From contig JAIBDF010000002.1 of NCBI GenBank assembly GCA_024679535.1, positions 1-64,000 on the forward strand: a DNA stretch of 64,000 nt. Reading direction: 5' to 3'. A program made the translations under genes and the position numbers. The stretch is from Chromatiales bacterium (GTDB lineage Bacteria > Pseudomonadota > Gammaproteobacteria > Steroidobacterales > Woeseiaceae). This document shows positions 42,822 to 52,364 of the stretch, piece after piece (within the stretch, counting starts at the first letter, position 1; each line of letters opens with the position of its first letter). The notes under the pieces were generated by a model that saw only the letters and a program-made list of their open reading frames with translations, ran no database searches and was not told the origin of the DNA.

Positions 42822-45800
42822 ACAGCAACTGCTGGACGACGATTTCAAGGCGCGCCATGAGGCCCTGGATGAAACGCGTTCGTTTATCGTCCAGGCGCCG
42901 GCGGGGTCCGGTAAGACCGAGCTTCTCATCCAGCGATATTTACGGCTGTTGGCCGTGGTGGATGCGCCGGAAGAGATTATTGCGATTACATTCACACGCA
43001 AGGCGGCGGCGGAAATGCAGCATCGGGTGCTCACGGCACTGCGCCGCTCGGTGCGCGGTGAGCAGCCCGAGCAGGAGCACCTGCGCCGAACGGCGAAACT
43101 GGCCGCTGCCGCATTGCAGCGTGATGCGCAAAACGGCTGGCACCTGCTTGCCAATCCGCGACGCATGCGAATCCAGACACTGGACTCTCTGAACGCCGCC
43201 ATAGCCCGTTCGCGACCAATCAGTGCGCCTGCCAGTGCAAGCGGCGTCCGAATTGTCGTCGATGCCGAAATGCTTGCTCTGCATCGTGCCGCTGCCATGG
43301 CGACGCTGGACTATGTGGCGATGACGGGCGCGGTGCACGATGTTGCAGCAGAAGTACTCGGCCACCTGGACAACAACACCGGCATTTACGTCGACTATCT
43401 GGCACGCATGCTGGGCACGAGGGATCAGTGGCTACCCTTTACGGGAAGTGGCTCGTTATCGCCGCAAGAAGCTGCTGGACTGCGGCAGAGGCTCGAGGGC
43501 AACCTCGAAATGGCTGTGGCAGAACACCTGTCGCTGACGGCTGCATCGTTTCCATCCACAGTACGCCACGAGCTCGCGGGGCTGCTTGACTACGCAGGCA
43601 GTAACCTGCAGGAACAAGGCAACACAGAACACCCAATTTGCGCGTTGGCCGGTATAAGCGATCTTCCCGCAGGCGAGGCCGCCGCTGCCAGGCAGTGGCG
43701 GGGCGTTGCCGAGATGTTGTTGACCTTGTCAGGCACGTTCCGGAAACAGGTGGATAAACGCCAGGGATTTCCTCCTGAAAACAAAGCACAAAAGGACGCG
43801 CTCAAGGAACTCCTGGCAGAGCTCGCGTCATGCACCGAGCTGGCCGAACTTCTGCACAACGTGCGGGCACTGCCGCCGGTTCAATACACTGACGACCAGT
43901 GGGCGGTACTGCTTGCGCTATTCCGCCTGCTGCCGCTGGCCAGTGGGGAATTGCGACGGCTTTTTGCAGAGCAGGGAGTTGCCGACCATATTGATATCGC
44001 GATTACGGCAGACGACGCGCTCGGCACAGCCGAGAATCCGGGTGATATAGCACTGCTGCTGGATTACCAGGTTCGCCACCTGCTCGTGGACGAAATGCAG
44101 GATACGTCAAGTGCGCAGTACCGCATGCTCGAGTCCCTTACGGGCGGATGGGAACCTGATGACGGCAGAACACTTTATTGCGTCGGTGATCCGATGCAAT
44201 CGATCTATCGTTTCCGCAACGCTGAAGTGGGTCAGTTCCTTTTGGCCAGGAAGCATGGTATCGGTAACATAGCGTTGGAACCGTTGATACTGCGCAGGAA
44301 TTTTCGTTCCGGCGAACAACTCGTCGACTGGTTCAATTCCGTATTCCCGGCAGTCCTAGCGGCACAGGACGACCCGGGCAGCGGTTCGGTGCGCTATTCA
44401 GAGGCTATTGCGGTTCCGCAGTTGAGCGGTATCGGGAAATGTATGGTCCACCCCGTCTTCGGCAGCGACAAGCAGACCGAAGCACAGATTGGCTGCCGGG
44501 TAATCGCAGACACACTCAGGGAACATCCTGACGACGATGTGGCGGTCCTGGTACGTGGTCGTAATCAGTTGCCGCAGCTGCTTGCTGCATTGAGACAGGA
44601 CGGCATTGACTACCAGGCCATTGAGATCGACCGGCTGACGGATCTCCCTGAGATCATAGAGGTCATGGCGCTAACACGCGCTGCTGCGCATACGGGGGAC
44701 CGTATCGCCTGGCTCGGCCTGTTGCGTGCTCCCTGGATAGGGCTGGACTGGACGGACCTGCATACACTGGTGAGTGGAGCGCCGCAGGCAAGCATCGTTG
44801 AGTTACTGCAAGACGAGGCCCGCTTGGCGACGTTATCGCCGGCAGGGCGTGATGCTGTGCTAAGGGCCATGCCCGTGCTCGCCAAACTTGTCGCACCACG
44901 ACTCTTAACTTCACTGCGCGATCTTGTGGAGGATTGCTGGCTATTGCTGGGTGGCCCGGCATTGCTCACCGATCAGTATGCCGTCGAGAACGTTTATCGA
45001 TATTTTGATGTGCTCGCAAAGCACGAGCAGCATGGATCGCTGCAGGATGTCGCCGCACTTGAGTCATTACTCGACCTGGAGCGTGTCTCCACGAATGGCA
45101 GCGCGCGTGTGCAGATCATGACTATGCACAAGGCCAAGGGTCTCGAATTTGAGCACGTATTACTCTACGGGCTCGGGAGACTCCCGGGGCAAAGCGGCCG
45201 GAGCGTGCTCTCGTGGTTTGATATTCCCAATGAACATGGAGACGAGCGAAAAATCATCAGTCCGGTCGGACCACGAGTAGAGGTTGAGAAGGATCCGGTA
45301 CATCGATTTATCGAAATGACGGATGGCGCCAAGGATAAACACGAACAAGCGCGCCTGTTGTATGTGGCATGCACGCGTGCGCGCAAGTCCCTGCATCTTC
45401 TGGGTAACACGCTGGCCACAGAAGATGGGTACAAGCCACCGGCGAAAAGCAGTCTGTTGCGTATGTTGTGGCCAGCCGTCGAAGAAAAATTTGCCCGCGC
45501 CTTCGATAGCGCAGACATCGCCATGGCGGATAACGACGATGGTTTATGGCGTGTTCCTCGGCTGCGACGATTCGCACGCCCCTGGGAGGCGCCCGCAGTG
45601 CCGCCTCTGCCTGGACCGCAATCACCTGCAGCCGACACGGATGCCGCCGATGAAGAGGTAGAGTTCTACTGGGTAGGGGCGGAGGCGCGTATCGCAGGAA
45701 CGGTAGTCCACCGCTGGCTGCAGGTGCTCGCCGAGGGGCGAACTGACGTGGACCCTGCCGACAGTGACGGTCAACAGCAGGTGACGCGGCGCTGGCTGCG

Positions 45801-46185
45801 GGAAATGGGTATCGGCGACGAGCTTCAGGTCGGCATTGAGGCGCGGGTGGCAGCGGCACTGGACGGCGTCAGAAAGGATGCAAAAGGACGCTGGATCCTG
45901 GCCGGGGAAGGACGGGCAGAGTTCGCGCTAACGGGATTATTCGAAGGTGCCATCGAATCTGTGGTCCTCGACAGGGTGCGCATCGATGAGGATGAGAATC
46001 ACTGGATTATCGACTACAAGACCAGTACCCACGAAGGTGGCAACCTGCAGGGCTTTCTCAAAGCCGAAGTAGAACGTTACACACCTCAGATGGAGAAGTA
46101 CGCGGCTTTATACGCGGCCTATTCCGGGCAGCGCCCGCGCTGCGCATTGTATTTCCCACTGCTGCAGGAATTTGTCGAAGTCTAA
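42811..46185 (+). CDS. AddA/RecB-like UvrD-family helicase-nuclease
   Basis: An 1124-residue protein with the full SF1 motif set: Walker A APAGSGKT (29-36), TFTRKAAAEM, motif II VDEMQDTSS, motif III GDPMQSIYRFRNAE, motif V TMHKAKGLEFEHVLL and motif VI LYVACTRARKSLHLLG. A C-terminal PD-(D/E)XK nuclease follows (VLDRVRIDEDENHWIIDYKTS; D-x-K near 1066-1070). With the overlapping AddB-like gene it should form a double-strand-break resection complex equivalent to RecBCD/AddAB. No recC or recD is nearby. Confidence 0.93.
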   Translation: MTSEQQLLDDDFKARHEALDETRSFIVQAPAGSGKTELLIQRYLRLLAVVDAPEEIIAITFTRKAAAEMQHRVLTALRRSVRGEQPEQEHLRRTAKLAAAALQRDAQNGWHLLANPRRMRIQTLDSLNAAIARSRPISAPASASGVRIVVDAEMLALHRAAAMATLDYVAMTGAVHDVAAEVLGHLDNNTGIYVDYLARMLGTRDQWLPFTGSGSLSPQEAAGLRQRLEGNLEMAVAEHLSLTAASFPSTVRHELAGLLDYAGSNLQEQGNTEHPICALAGISDLPAGEAAAARQWRGVAEMLLTLSGTFRKQVDKRQGFPPENKAQKDALKELLAELASCTELAELLHNVRALPPVQYTDDQWAVLLALFRLLPLASGELRRLFAEQGVADHIDIAITADDALGTAENPGDIALLLDYQVRHLLVDEMQDTSSAQYRMLESLTGGWEPDDGRTLYCVGDPMQSIYRFRNAEVGQFLLARKHGIGNIALEPLILRRNFRSGEQLVDWFNSVFPAVLAAQDDPGSGSVRYSEAIAVPQLSGIGKCMVHPVFGSDKQTEAQIGCRVIADTLREHPDDDVAVLVRGRNQLPQLLAALRQDGIDYQAIEIDRLTDLPEIIEVMALTRAAAHTGDRIAWLGLLRAPWIGLDWTDLHTLVSGAPQASIVELLQDEARLATLSPAGRDAVLRAMPVLAKLVAPRLLTSLRDLVEDCWLLLGGPALLTDQYAVENVYRYFDVLAKHEQHGSLQDVAALESLLDLERVSTNGSARVQIMTMHKAKGLEFEHVLLYGLGRLPGQSGRSVLSWFDIPNEHGDERKIISPVGPRVEVEKDPVHRFIEMTDGAKDKHEQARLLYVACTRARKSLHLLGNTLATEDGYKPPAKSSLLRMLWPAVEEKFARAFDSADIAMADNDDGLWRVPRLRRFARPWEAPAVPPLPGPQSPAADTDAADEEVEFYWVGAEARIAGTVVHRWLQVLAEGRTDVDPADSDGQQQVTRRWLREMGIGDELQVGIEARVAAALDGVRKDAKGRWILAGEGRAEFALTGLFEGAIESVVLDRVRIDEDENHWIIDYKTSTHEGGNLQGFLKAEVERYTPQMEKYAALYAAYSGQRPRCALYFPLLQEFVEV

Positions 46186-46919
46186 TATTGCCCTTCCAGG
46201 CTCAATTCCTGCTGCCCGCGATCGTTCGTTGGAAGATAGCGCATTTGGTTCCTGAGACTATCCGGGGCATCGGGCTTCGCTACGACCTGACCGCGAAAAG
46301 CGTAAGTCTTATCCGGATTCAATTTCAGGCTGCCGGCAACGTCCACTACGCCGTCCGTATCCTCAACGCTCGCAACGATGCCGTTGTTCTGGGTATAGAA
46401 CTCGGCCCGATATCCTCCCAGCGACATATTACCGATAAGCGGGACCAGGAGATTCGCTATGTCGACCGTGCCGTCCATGGCGGAGGCACGACCGGCCGCC
46501 AGTTCCAGCCTTTCGAATTGCAGGCTGGCGGTACCTCGAAGTCCCACAATGTTGGATGCTTCTTCAAACATTTGCAGAGGTACCGAAGCAGAGAGATTAC
46601 TGAGAGCAAGCGTTCCCCCCAGGCTTAACGTCACCTCGCTTGCGAAAAAGCCTGAGACGGGCGTTCCGCTAATGTCGTAACGTGCTTTGCCTGTGAACAG
46701 TGCAAGCGGACGCATATGCCAGGTCAACTCGCGGAGGTACACACCGTTGGTCGCAAATTCGCGAGCGCCGCCATTCCAGACGGTGCCGTAAATTCCGCTG
46801 ATCTGCACAAAGGGTGGAGACATCCATTTGTAAGCAATGCGGGCGGGAAAGGTTATGACCAACGCAACCACCATCGTCAGAACTGTGAGCAACAGGAGCC
46901 CGCGGTTGCGCATGATCAA
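46182..46919 (-). CDS. gspN: Type II secretion system protein N
   Basis: A 245-residue protein with one N-terminal membrane helix (about 7-25) and a beta-rich periplasmic domain matching GspN (ISGIYGTVWNGGAREF; LTWHMRPLALFTGKARY). GspN is an accessory inner-membrane component. Last gene of the gspG-N run, overlapping gspM by 4 bases, and convergent with the helicase gene. Confidence 0.9.
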   Translation of the reverse strand: MIMRNRGLLLLTVLTMVVALVITFPARIAYKWMSPPFVQISGIYGTVWNGGAREFATNGVYLRELTWHMRPLALFTGKARYDISGTPVSGFFASEVTLSLGGTLALSNLSASVPLQMFEEASNIVGLRGTASLQFERLELAAGRASAMDGTVDIANLLVPLIGNMSLGGYRAEFYTQNNGIVASVEDTDGVVDVAGSLKLNPDKTYAFRGQVVAKPDAPDSLRNQMRYLPTNDRGQQELSLEGQY

Positions 46920-47407
46920 AGACTGCGCTCCAGCGTCAGCGACGCGTTTATGCGCCCATCACCGACCGCGTCGCCATGGGACAGGCTGCCGGACTGGACG
47001 AACATCGCATGATTATCGCTCAGGTCGCCTAACCAGAGCATCAGATCGTCAAACGCCACTTCTTCGAACTCAACGCGGATGCCGTTGCTGGTCGTTGGTT
47101 GACTGCGACGGCGGAACTGCTCCAGACCCCGGCTTCGCAGCGTCTGCGAAACGACGATGATTGGCGCCTGCTGAGCGGAGCTTCCGCCCGCAGATGTGTT
47201 CAGGCCTCCCGAGGCCACCAGTGCCTGCAACGGCCGCAATTCAGCCAGTGAACGTTCCCAGGTCGCCACGCGGGTCGCTACCTGGCTATGATTCCGGTCA
47301 AGCGGGGCCCAAAGCACGTAGTAGATCAGCGCAACACTCACAAAAATGACGCCGATCAGGACGAAAACCTGCTCCCGTGCTTCCAGATTGTCGTACCAGT
47401 TCCTCAT
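46916..47407 (-). CDS. gspM: Type II secretion system protein M
   Basis: A 163-residue bitopic protein: REQVFVLIGVIFVSVALIYYVLWAP forms the membrane helix, then a coiled stretch and a ferredoxin-like periplasmic domain (EVAFDDLMLWLGDLSDNHAMFV). It stabilises GspL at the platform. It overlaps gspL by 4 bases. Confidence 0.92.
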   Translation of the reverse strand: MRNWYDNLEAREQVFVLIGVIFVSVALIYYVLWAPLDRNHSQVATRVATWERSLAELRPLQALVASGGLNTSAGGSSAQQAPIIVVSQTLRSRGLEQFRRRSQPTTSNGIRVEFEEVAFDDLMLWLGDLSDNHAMFVQSGSLSHGDAVGDGRINASLTLERSL

Positions 47408-48666
47408 GAGCCTGCCTCCCGAATCTGGATACGACTGTTGATGCGGTCGGCCACTTTGTCCGTTGACTGGATCGAGGCTACGAAGCGACCGGATGCGTTG
47501 AGTGCTTTTTGAATGTTGCCGACTGTTTCAACATCAGGCGAGATGACCCTGATGTCCACCACGCCGGCGCGGTAGCTGACGGCTTCTAGTTGCGCTTCCG
47601 AATATTGCTGCATCGCTGTCGCCAGTTCGCGAATTGATGGCAGAAAAACCTGTGGTGCCGTCGCCGTACCCATGGACCGTTTCATTGAGTTAACGATGGC
47701 CATCGGGTCAACGATATCGGTCGAGGCGTTCGGATTAAATTGTTGGTACTCCTGCGTGAATTGCGCACGTAACGCCGCTTCCTCCTGCGTGAGTCGATAA
47801 TAATCGACGCCCTTGCCGGCGAAACCAACAATGATCAGCGTCAGCAGCAGGATGGCGGCTTTACTCCAGGGGCGCAGCCAGGACTGGTAGTCTGTTTTCG
47901 GTCCGTAACGTCCCTGCAGCAGGTTGACGCCCTGACCGCTGGCAACGGTAACGGCAAGGCGGGGCAGCGCCCCATCGGCCAGAAGGTTGATATCGACGCT
48001 ATGCAATTCGTGACGCAGCGCAATCCAATCGTGCGACAAGCGCTCTTCATCCGCGGCATTGCAATACACGATGAGGTGTCCGGATTGTTCGGGCGGTGCA
48101 TCGTCATCTGTCCGGTCGGCCAATTTTCCCGCGGCGACGAGTGCGTCGCTGGGGTTCGCGCCCTGCATCACAAACTCGGTGTCCTCACCATCATTAAAAA
48201 AGACACAGTCGTCGTCGACAAGTACGCTCATTGTTCCGGGTATGCGCGCCAGTCCGTAATTCTCCGGGATAATCTTCCATGGATTAATGTCGACTTCCTC
48301 GAATCGCGCCAGCCATGCGTCGAGCTGCGCGCGGGATACCGCGGCAACCGGCCGAATTCCCGAATCACGTTTGTCTCCCGCCGCAAACTGCATGGTCTCG
48401 ATGTCGGCTGCGACCTGTTCCTCCAGGGCATACGGGATGGCTGCGTTGAGTTTGGATCCGCCACGCGCCGGCAAATTCACCGTCGTTGTGAGCGCTTCGG
48501 TAGACGGAATCAGCGCGATTACCGGTCGACCCTGCACCAGCGCTGCCGCATCTGCCAATGCGCCACGAAAGGGCTGGCTGCGACATGTGCCACTATCATC
48601 GGCAACGATCCACTCAACCATTGGATCGTTTTCTTTTCCTAGTCGAATGACGACAAAATCTGTCAT
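47404..48666 (-). CDS. gspL: Type II secretion system protein L
   Basis: A 420-residue protein: cytoplasmic actin-like domain (about 1-255), a membrane helix (AAILLLTLIIVGFAGKGV, about 272-289) and a periplasmic domain. It recruits the ATPase GspE to the inner-membrane platform. gspE itself is not in this window. Confidence 0.92.
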   Translation of the reverse strand: MTDFVVIRLGKENDPMVEWIVADDSGTCRSQPFRGALADAAALVQGRPVIALIPSTEALTTTVNLPARGGSKLNAAIPYALEEQVAADIETMQFAAGDKRDSGIRPVAAVSRAQLDAWLARFEEVDINPWKIIPENYGLARIPGTMSVLVDDDCVFFNDGEDTEFVMQGANPSDALVAAGKLADRTDDDAPPEQSGHLIVYCNAADEERLSHDWIALRHELHSVDINLLADGALPRLAVTVASGQGVNLLQGRYGPKTDYQSWLRPWSKAAILLLTLIIVGFAGKGVDYYRLTQEEAALRAQFTQEYQQFNPNASTDIVDPMAIVNSMKRSMGTATAPQVFLPSIRELATAMQQYSEAQLEAVSYRAGVVDIRVISPDVETVGNIQKALNASGRFVASIQSTDKVADRINSRIQIREAGS

Positions 48667-48667
48667 G

Positions 48668-49600
48668 TCAGATGGTTCCCAGGCTGCGGAGGATGGGTGT
48701 TACTTCACCGGATCCGGAGACCCGCTGAAACACTGTAAATAGACTAACGCGAACGGTATCAATCTGTACGATCGCCTTCAATTGAAAAAACTCGGATGTC
48801 TCACTAAAACCTGCTTGAGCGAGGTCGGGAGCCACCAGCGGCGCAAAAGTACCACTTATGTCCGCAAATCCTCCACCTTCGCGCACATCGATGAGTCCCT
48901 CGGCGGTCGACAGGTCAATGTTGGGACCAAGCGACTGCAGGACCTGGAGGCTCGCGGTATTGACGTTAATCGCAGTCTGACCGGGTAATGCCGTGACGTG
49001 CGGCAGCAGAATCTCGAAACTGATGCGGTCCATGCCGTTGACTGCGGCCAGTTCCGTGATATTGGAGATGGGACGATCGGCCGTGCGATAGGCGGGTACG
49101 AATCCAGTATACATAGGGTCTTCAGCGCCGTTCGGAATGGTCTCTTCCTGGTCCGGATCAAGCCAGTCCGCGGTCGCATCCGCGACGGCCGGGTCAAGCC
49201 CCAGCGCTGCGAGCAGGCGTTGAAACTGCTCAAAGTAGGCCTGGTTGACCTGGCCGTCAGCGTCGATCAGGTTATTGACGTTAAAGCGTCCCTGCAGGTC
49301 CTCGAGCTTGCCGTAGATCTGTCCCTGGACGTTTTCGGAATCGATTGGCAGCGCGGGAATGTCGGTTGCCCAGACCTCATCGAGGTGATCGGTTTGCGTC
49401 TGCAATGCATCATCGCGCAGTATCGTCCTTACCCAGCCCTCAGAGCCGACCGCGACCTGGATCGCCTGATCCCGATGCAACATGACCATGGTGCGCCGCA
49501 CATCCAATGCATTGTCCCACGCGAGCCCCGCTGCAACCGATCCTGCAAGTGTGGTCAACAGGAGGGCGGTAATCAGTGCCACGCCGCGTATGCGTATCAT
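48668..49600 (-). CDS. gspK: Type II secretion system minor pseudopilin K
   Basis: A 310-residue protein beginning IRGVALITALLLTTLAGSVAA. The prepilin-like leader lacks the Glu at position 5 of the mature form, as is typical of GspK, which caps the pseudopilus tip. A large alpha-helical insert (about 100-220) and helix-hairpin-helix-like segments (INVNTASLQVLQSLG) fit the family. It overlaps gspJ by 4 bases. Confidence 0.93.
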   Translation of the reverse strand: MIRIRGVALITALLLTTLAGSVAAGLAWDNALDVRRTMVMLHRDQAIQVAVGSEGWVRTILRDDALQTQTDHLDEVWATDIPALPIDSENVQGQIYGKLEDLQGRFNVNNLIDADGQVNQAYFEQFQRLLAALGLDPAVADATADWLDPDQEETIPNGAEDPMYTGFVPAYRTADRPISNITELAAVNGMDRISFEILLPHVTALPGQTAINVNTASLQVLQSLGPNIDLSTAEGLIDVREGGGFADISGTFAPLVAPDLAQAGFSETSEFFQLKAIVQIDTVRVSLFTVFQRVSGSGEVTPILRSLGTI

Positions 49601-50211
49601 GGGGCAACCTCGACGATACGGATCAATTCGCCTTCATCGGGCAGCACCAGGGAAATAGCGACCGCGCGCGGCAACGTCACCGTGTTCAACGTCGTCTGGA
49701 GGCTGATCGGGGGCCACTGATCGGTCCACTCACCGTCCACCTGCAGGAAGCGGAACGTCAGACTCTCGACATCCGTCATCATCACCGTTGTGACGGGGAC
49801 GTTATTCACCGTGCGGTCGAGCACGTTCCAGTGATAACGCATGAGTTCGTCGTCCTCAATGCGATAAGCGGTTCGTTGTTGAGTACTGCGTGGAACGCCA
49901 GCTGAATTTGGCCAGCCACTGTGCGTTAGTTGCAAGGCGAAATCCGAGGAAAAGTTGGATACCATCGCGGGCTCGTACTGGCCGAGATCTGCGCGCACCG
50001 ATCGTGGCGCGGCCTGGAGTAATTCCGACGACAAATAGCTCATCGTCCTTTGGATGCTCTGCAGCCGATCCATACGTTTGGTTAGCAGGTCCGAGTTGCT
50101 TAGAGTTTGCGAAAGCGCGCCGTAGGCCAGCGCCGTCAGGATGCCGAAAATGGCAAGCGCGACCATCACCTCAATGAGCGTGAAGCCTCTTTTTAGTTGT
50201 CGGGACATCAT
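49597..50211 (-). CDS. gspJ: Type II secretion system minor pseudopilin J
   Basis: A 204-residue pseudopilin with the prepilin-peptidase site after G9 (KRG-FTLIEVMVALAIFG). It forms the tip complex with GspI and GspK. It starts in an ATGA overlap with the gspI stop. Confidence 0.94.
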   Translation of the reverse strand: MMSRQLKRGFTLIEVMVALAIFGILTALAYGALSQTLSNSDLLTKRMDRLQSIQRTMSYLSSELLQAAPRSVRADLGQYEPAMVSNFSSDFALQLTHSGWPNSAGVPRSTQQRTAYRIEDDELMRYHWNVLDRTVNNVPVTTVMMTDVESLTFRFLQVDGEWTDQWPPISLQTTLNTVTLPRAVAISLVLPDEGELIRIVEVAP

Positions 50212-50600
50212 CTGTAAATCCCGTTACGGCGGCCGATCTCGATCGGCTCGCCAATAAATCCGGTCACTGTCAGTATGACGTATTCCGCACCGTAGTGAGA
50301 CACGGAGACATCGATGCGCCGGAAGTTTTCGATTCCGGTTTCGGATACGACAGCACGCCATTCCCACTCAGTATTACCAAACTCGATTTCACCGCTGGTC
50401 GCGCTTACTTCGGGTATCGCGTTGGCCAGACGCATTTCTGTAATTTTATTCTGGGCAATCCAGCTTGCGAAGGTGCGCTCCCGCAGGGTGTTCGCGGCAT
50501 CGATCATCTGGTTCATACTGGCGGTGAGAGCGGTGAGCGAGAACGCAACGATGATGAGCGCCACCATGACCTCCAGCAGCGTAAAGCCTCTAGATCTCAT
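50208..50600 (-). CDS. gspI: Type II secretion system minor pseudopilin I
   Basis: A 130-residue pseudopilin from the ATG at 50600, giving MRSRG-FTLLEVMVALIIVA with the processing site after G5. The frame extends 35 codons further upstream, but that part lies inside gspH and is not pilin-like. It overlaps gspH by 11 bases. Confidence 0.92.
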   Translation of the reverse strand: MRSRGFTLLEVMVALIIVAFSLTALTASMNQMIDAANTLRERTFASWIAQNKITEMRLANAIPEVSATSGEIEFGNTEWEWRAVVSETGIENFRRIDVSVSHYGAEYVILTVTGFIGEPIEIGRRNGIYR

Positions 50601-51153
50601 CGTCTTCCCCGAATTTGAGCTCACCGAGAATATCGCCGCGCATGATGATTTCTTTCCGTGTTTGCGGTCGAAGCAGACGAAGTTCGAAGGCGGTGCCCTC
50701 GCCACTGGCGAAAATGAAGAGGTGTGGCACGAATACTTGGGTGGTCGCGGTCATGCTGGTGCTGTCGGGGTCCTCGAATTCTTGCGGATCACTGTTGAGC
50801 TGGATGCGTTTGTCATCAATATAAAGCTCAAATTCGATGCCTTCAGGCAGGTCGCGCAATCGATAGAGCTGGTCATCGGGCACGTCCATCCACTGCCGCG
50901 TCAGCGGATCGAATTCAACGAAACGATAGGCTGAGGTCATAATTTCTAGGCCGAACTCCCGTCCCTGCATCATCGCCTCGTCCTGAACCGTCTCCATCAG
51001 GGCGGTGATGCGAATCCGCTCTGTCAGTATTTCTTCATCGTCTGCGATTAGACCCGTCGACAAGACGACGATAGCGAGAACGGTCCCCACAATAATAATG
51101 ACGACGAGGATCTCGATCAGAGTGAAGCCGCGGGATTGTGGCTGACGGAGCAT
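50590..51153 (-). CDS. gspH: Type II secretion system minor pseudopilin H
   Basis: A 187-residue pseudopilin (SRG-FTLIEILVVIIIVGTVLA, cleavage after G9) with a beta-rich C-terminal domain. It links the major pilin shaft to the I-J-K tip. It starts 22 bases after gspG. Confidence 0.92.
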   Translation of the reverse strand: MLRQPQSRGFTLIEILVVIIIVGTVLAIVVLSTGLIADDEEILTERIRITALMETVQDEAMMQGREFGLEIMTSAYRFVEFDPLTRQWMDVPDDQLYRLRDLPEGIEFELYIDDKRIQLNSDPQEFEDPDSTSMTATTQVFVPHLFIFASGEGTAFELRLLRPQTRKEIIMRGDILGELKFGEDDEI

Positions 51154-51175
51154 CAGGATCTCGTCCTGCGGCCGA

Positions 51176-51610
51176 CTAGTCGTCGTCCCAGTTACCCAGG
51201 TCTGCGTTCAGCTTCTCGCCACCGGGTTGCCCGTCTGCACCAAGCGTATAGATGTCAATTTCCTTATGGTTCCCGGGATTCAGGTACTCGTAGGGGTTGC
51301 CCCATGGATCTTTGGGCATGCTATCCAGGTACCCGCCCGGCTTCCAGTTCTTGACCATCGGGTCATTCGGTTTGGTAACCAGCGCCTCGATACCTTGTTC
51401 AGTCGATGGGTACTGAAAGTTATCGAGACGATAGAACTTCATTGCGTTTTCAATCCCGGCGATGTCGGCCTTCGCTTTGGTGACCTGGGCGACGTCAACA
51501 TTGCCGATAACATTGGGCGCGACAATAGCGGCAAGGATGCCAATGATGATGACAACCACCATGATTTCGATAAGCGTAAAACCGGCCTGGCGTAGCTGCT
51601 GCACTGGCAT
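51176..51610 (-). CDS. gspG: Type II secretion system major pseudopilin G
   Basis: A 144-residue major pseudopilin. Prepilin peptidase would cut after G10 (RQAG-FTLIEIMVVVIIIGIL). The calcium-site loop region DPWGNPYEYLNPG and the acidic end fit GspG. The ATG at 51610 has AAGGAA about 9 bases upstream; an extension to 51679 is not family-like. It is the first gene of this run: gspC, D, E and F, which normally precede it, are not in the window. Confidence 0.95.
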   Translation of the reverse strand: MPVQQLRQAGFTLIEIMVVVIIIGILAAIVAPNVIGNVDVAQVTKAKADIAGIENAMKFYRLDNFQYPSTEQGIEALVTKPNDPMVKNWKPGGYLDSMPKDPWGNPYEYLNPGNHKEIDIYTLGADGQPGGEKLNADLGNWDDD

Positions 51611-51672
51611 ATTCTGATGTTCCTTCACAAGCGATGCTCCACGCGGTCCGCAAACCAGGCGGATCCGCTGAA

Positions 51673-51709
51673 TTGACACTGAATTAGCGTAAACGTCAGT
51701 ATACCAAAC
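51673..51709. promoter_or_regulatory. Divergent promoter region gspG / rhombosortase
   Basis: On the minus strand a TATACT (51703-51698) is a good -10 for gspG. On the plus strand TTGACA (51673-78) is a perfect -35 for the rhombosortase gene, but the -10 18 bases on (CAGTAT) is poor. The two overlap, so the genes may be co-regulated. Confidence 0.4.
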
Positions 51710-52321
51710 ATGGGGTTACACAAACTTGCGTTAAATGCGAATAAGCGCCACTGCTGGGGTATGGCGGCGCTGGTTGCAATTAGCTCCATCGTATTGGAGT
51801 TGGGGGGGGACCCCGTACGCGCAGCGCTGGCCTACACGCGCGAGGGGGTGGCAGCGGGTGAATGGTGGCGATTCCTGACCAATCACCTGGTGCACCTGGG
51901 CTGGACTCATATGTGGCTCAATCTGGCCGGTATCGCGCTCGTCGCCTGGCTTGTCGGCGGGGTATTTGACTGGCGTCGCTGGCTGGCGGTCGCCGGAATC
52001 ACTGCGCTGGTCATCGCGGCGGGCTTTTGGTTCCTGTATCCCGAGCTTGAATGGTACGTCGGACTCTCCGGACTGGAACACGGCTTGCTGGTAGGCGGCT
52101 TGTACGCCGGCATCCGGGCGCGGAACAAGGAAAGTATTGTTTTATTGTGTTTTGTGCTGGCGAAAATCGCGTGGGAGCAGTTTAGCGGCGGGCCGCTGCC
52201 AGGCTCTGCAGCAACATCAGGTGGCACGGTGATTATCAACGCGCACCTGTATGGCACGATCGGAGGGGCACTGGCCGGTGTCCTGTTATGGCGTAGAGAC
52301 GGGCAGGCCACGGCGATATAA
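51710..52321 (+). CDS. Rhombosortase (rhomboid-family intramembrane protease)
   Basis: A 203-residue protein with six hydrophobic helices. WWRFLTNHLVHLGWTHMWLNLAG (about 52-74) is the rhomboid helix-2 region, GLSGLEHGLL carries the catalytic Ser120, and HLYG carries His179. The GLSGxxHGLL form marks rhombosortases, which process GlyGly-CTERM proteins exported by type II secretion. It is divergent from gspG by 99 bases, which supports the link. No GlyGly-CTERM substrate is encoded in the window. Confidence 0.86.
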   Translation: MGLHKLALNANKRHCWGMAALVAISSIVLELGGDPVRAALAYTREGVAAGEWWRFLTNHLVHLGWTHMWLNLAGIALVAWLVGGVFDWRRWLAVAGITALVIAAGFWFLYPELEWYVGLSGLEHGLLVGGLYAGIRARNKESIVLLCFVLAKIAWEQFSGGPLPGSAATSGGTVIINAHLYGTIGGALAGVLLWRRDGQATAI

Positions 52322-52364
52322 TGCGCGGCACCCGCAAGGGCCATCAATCAACAAAGGACATTTC

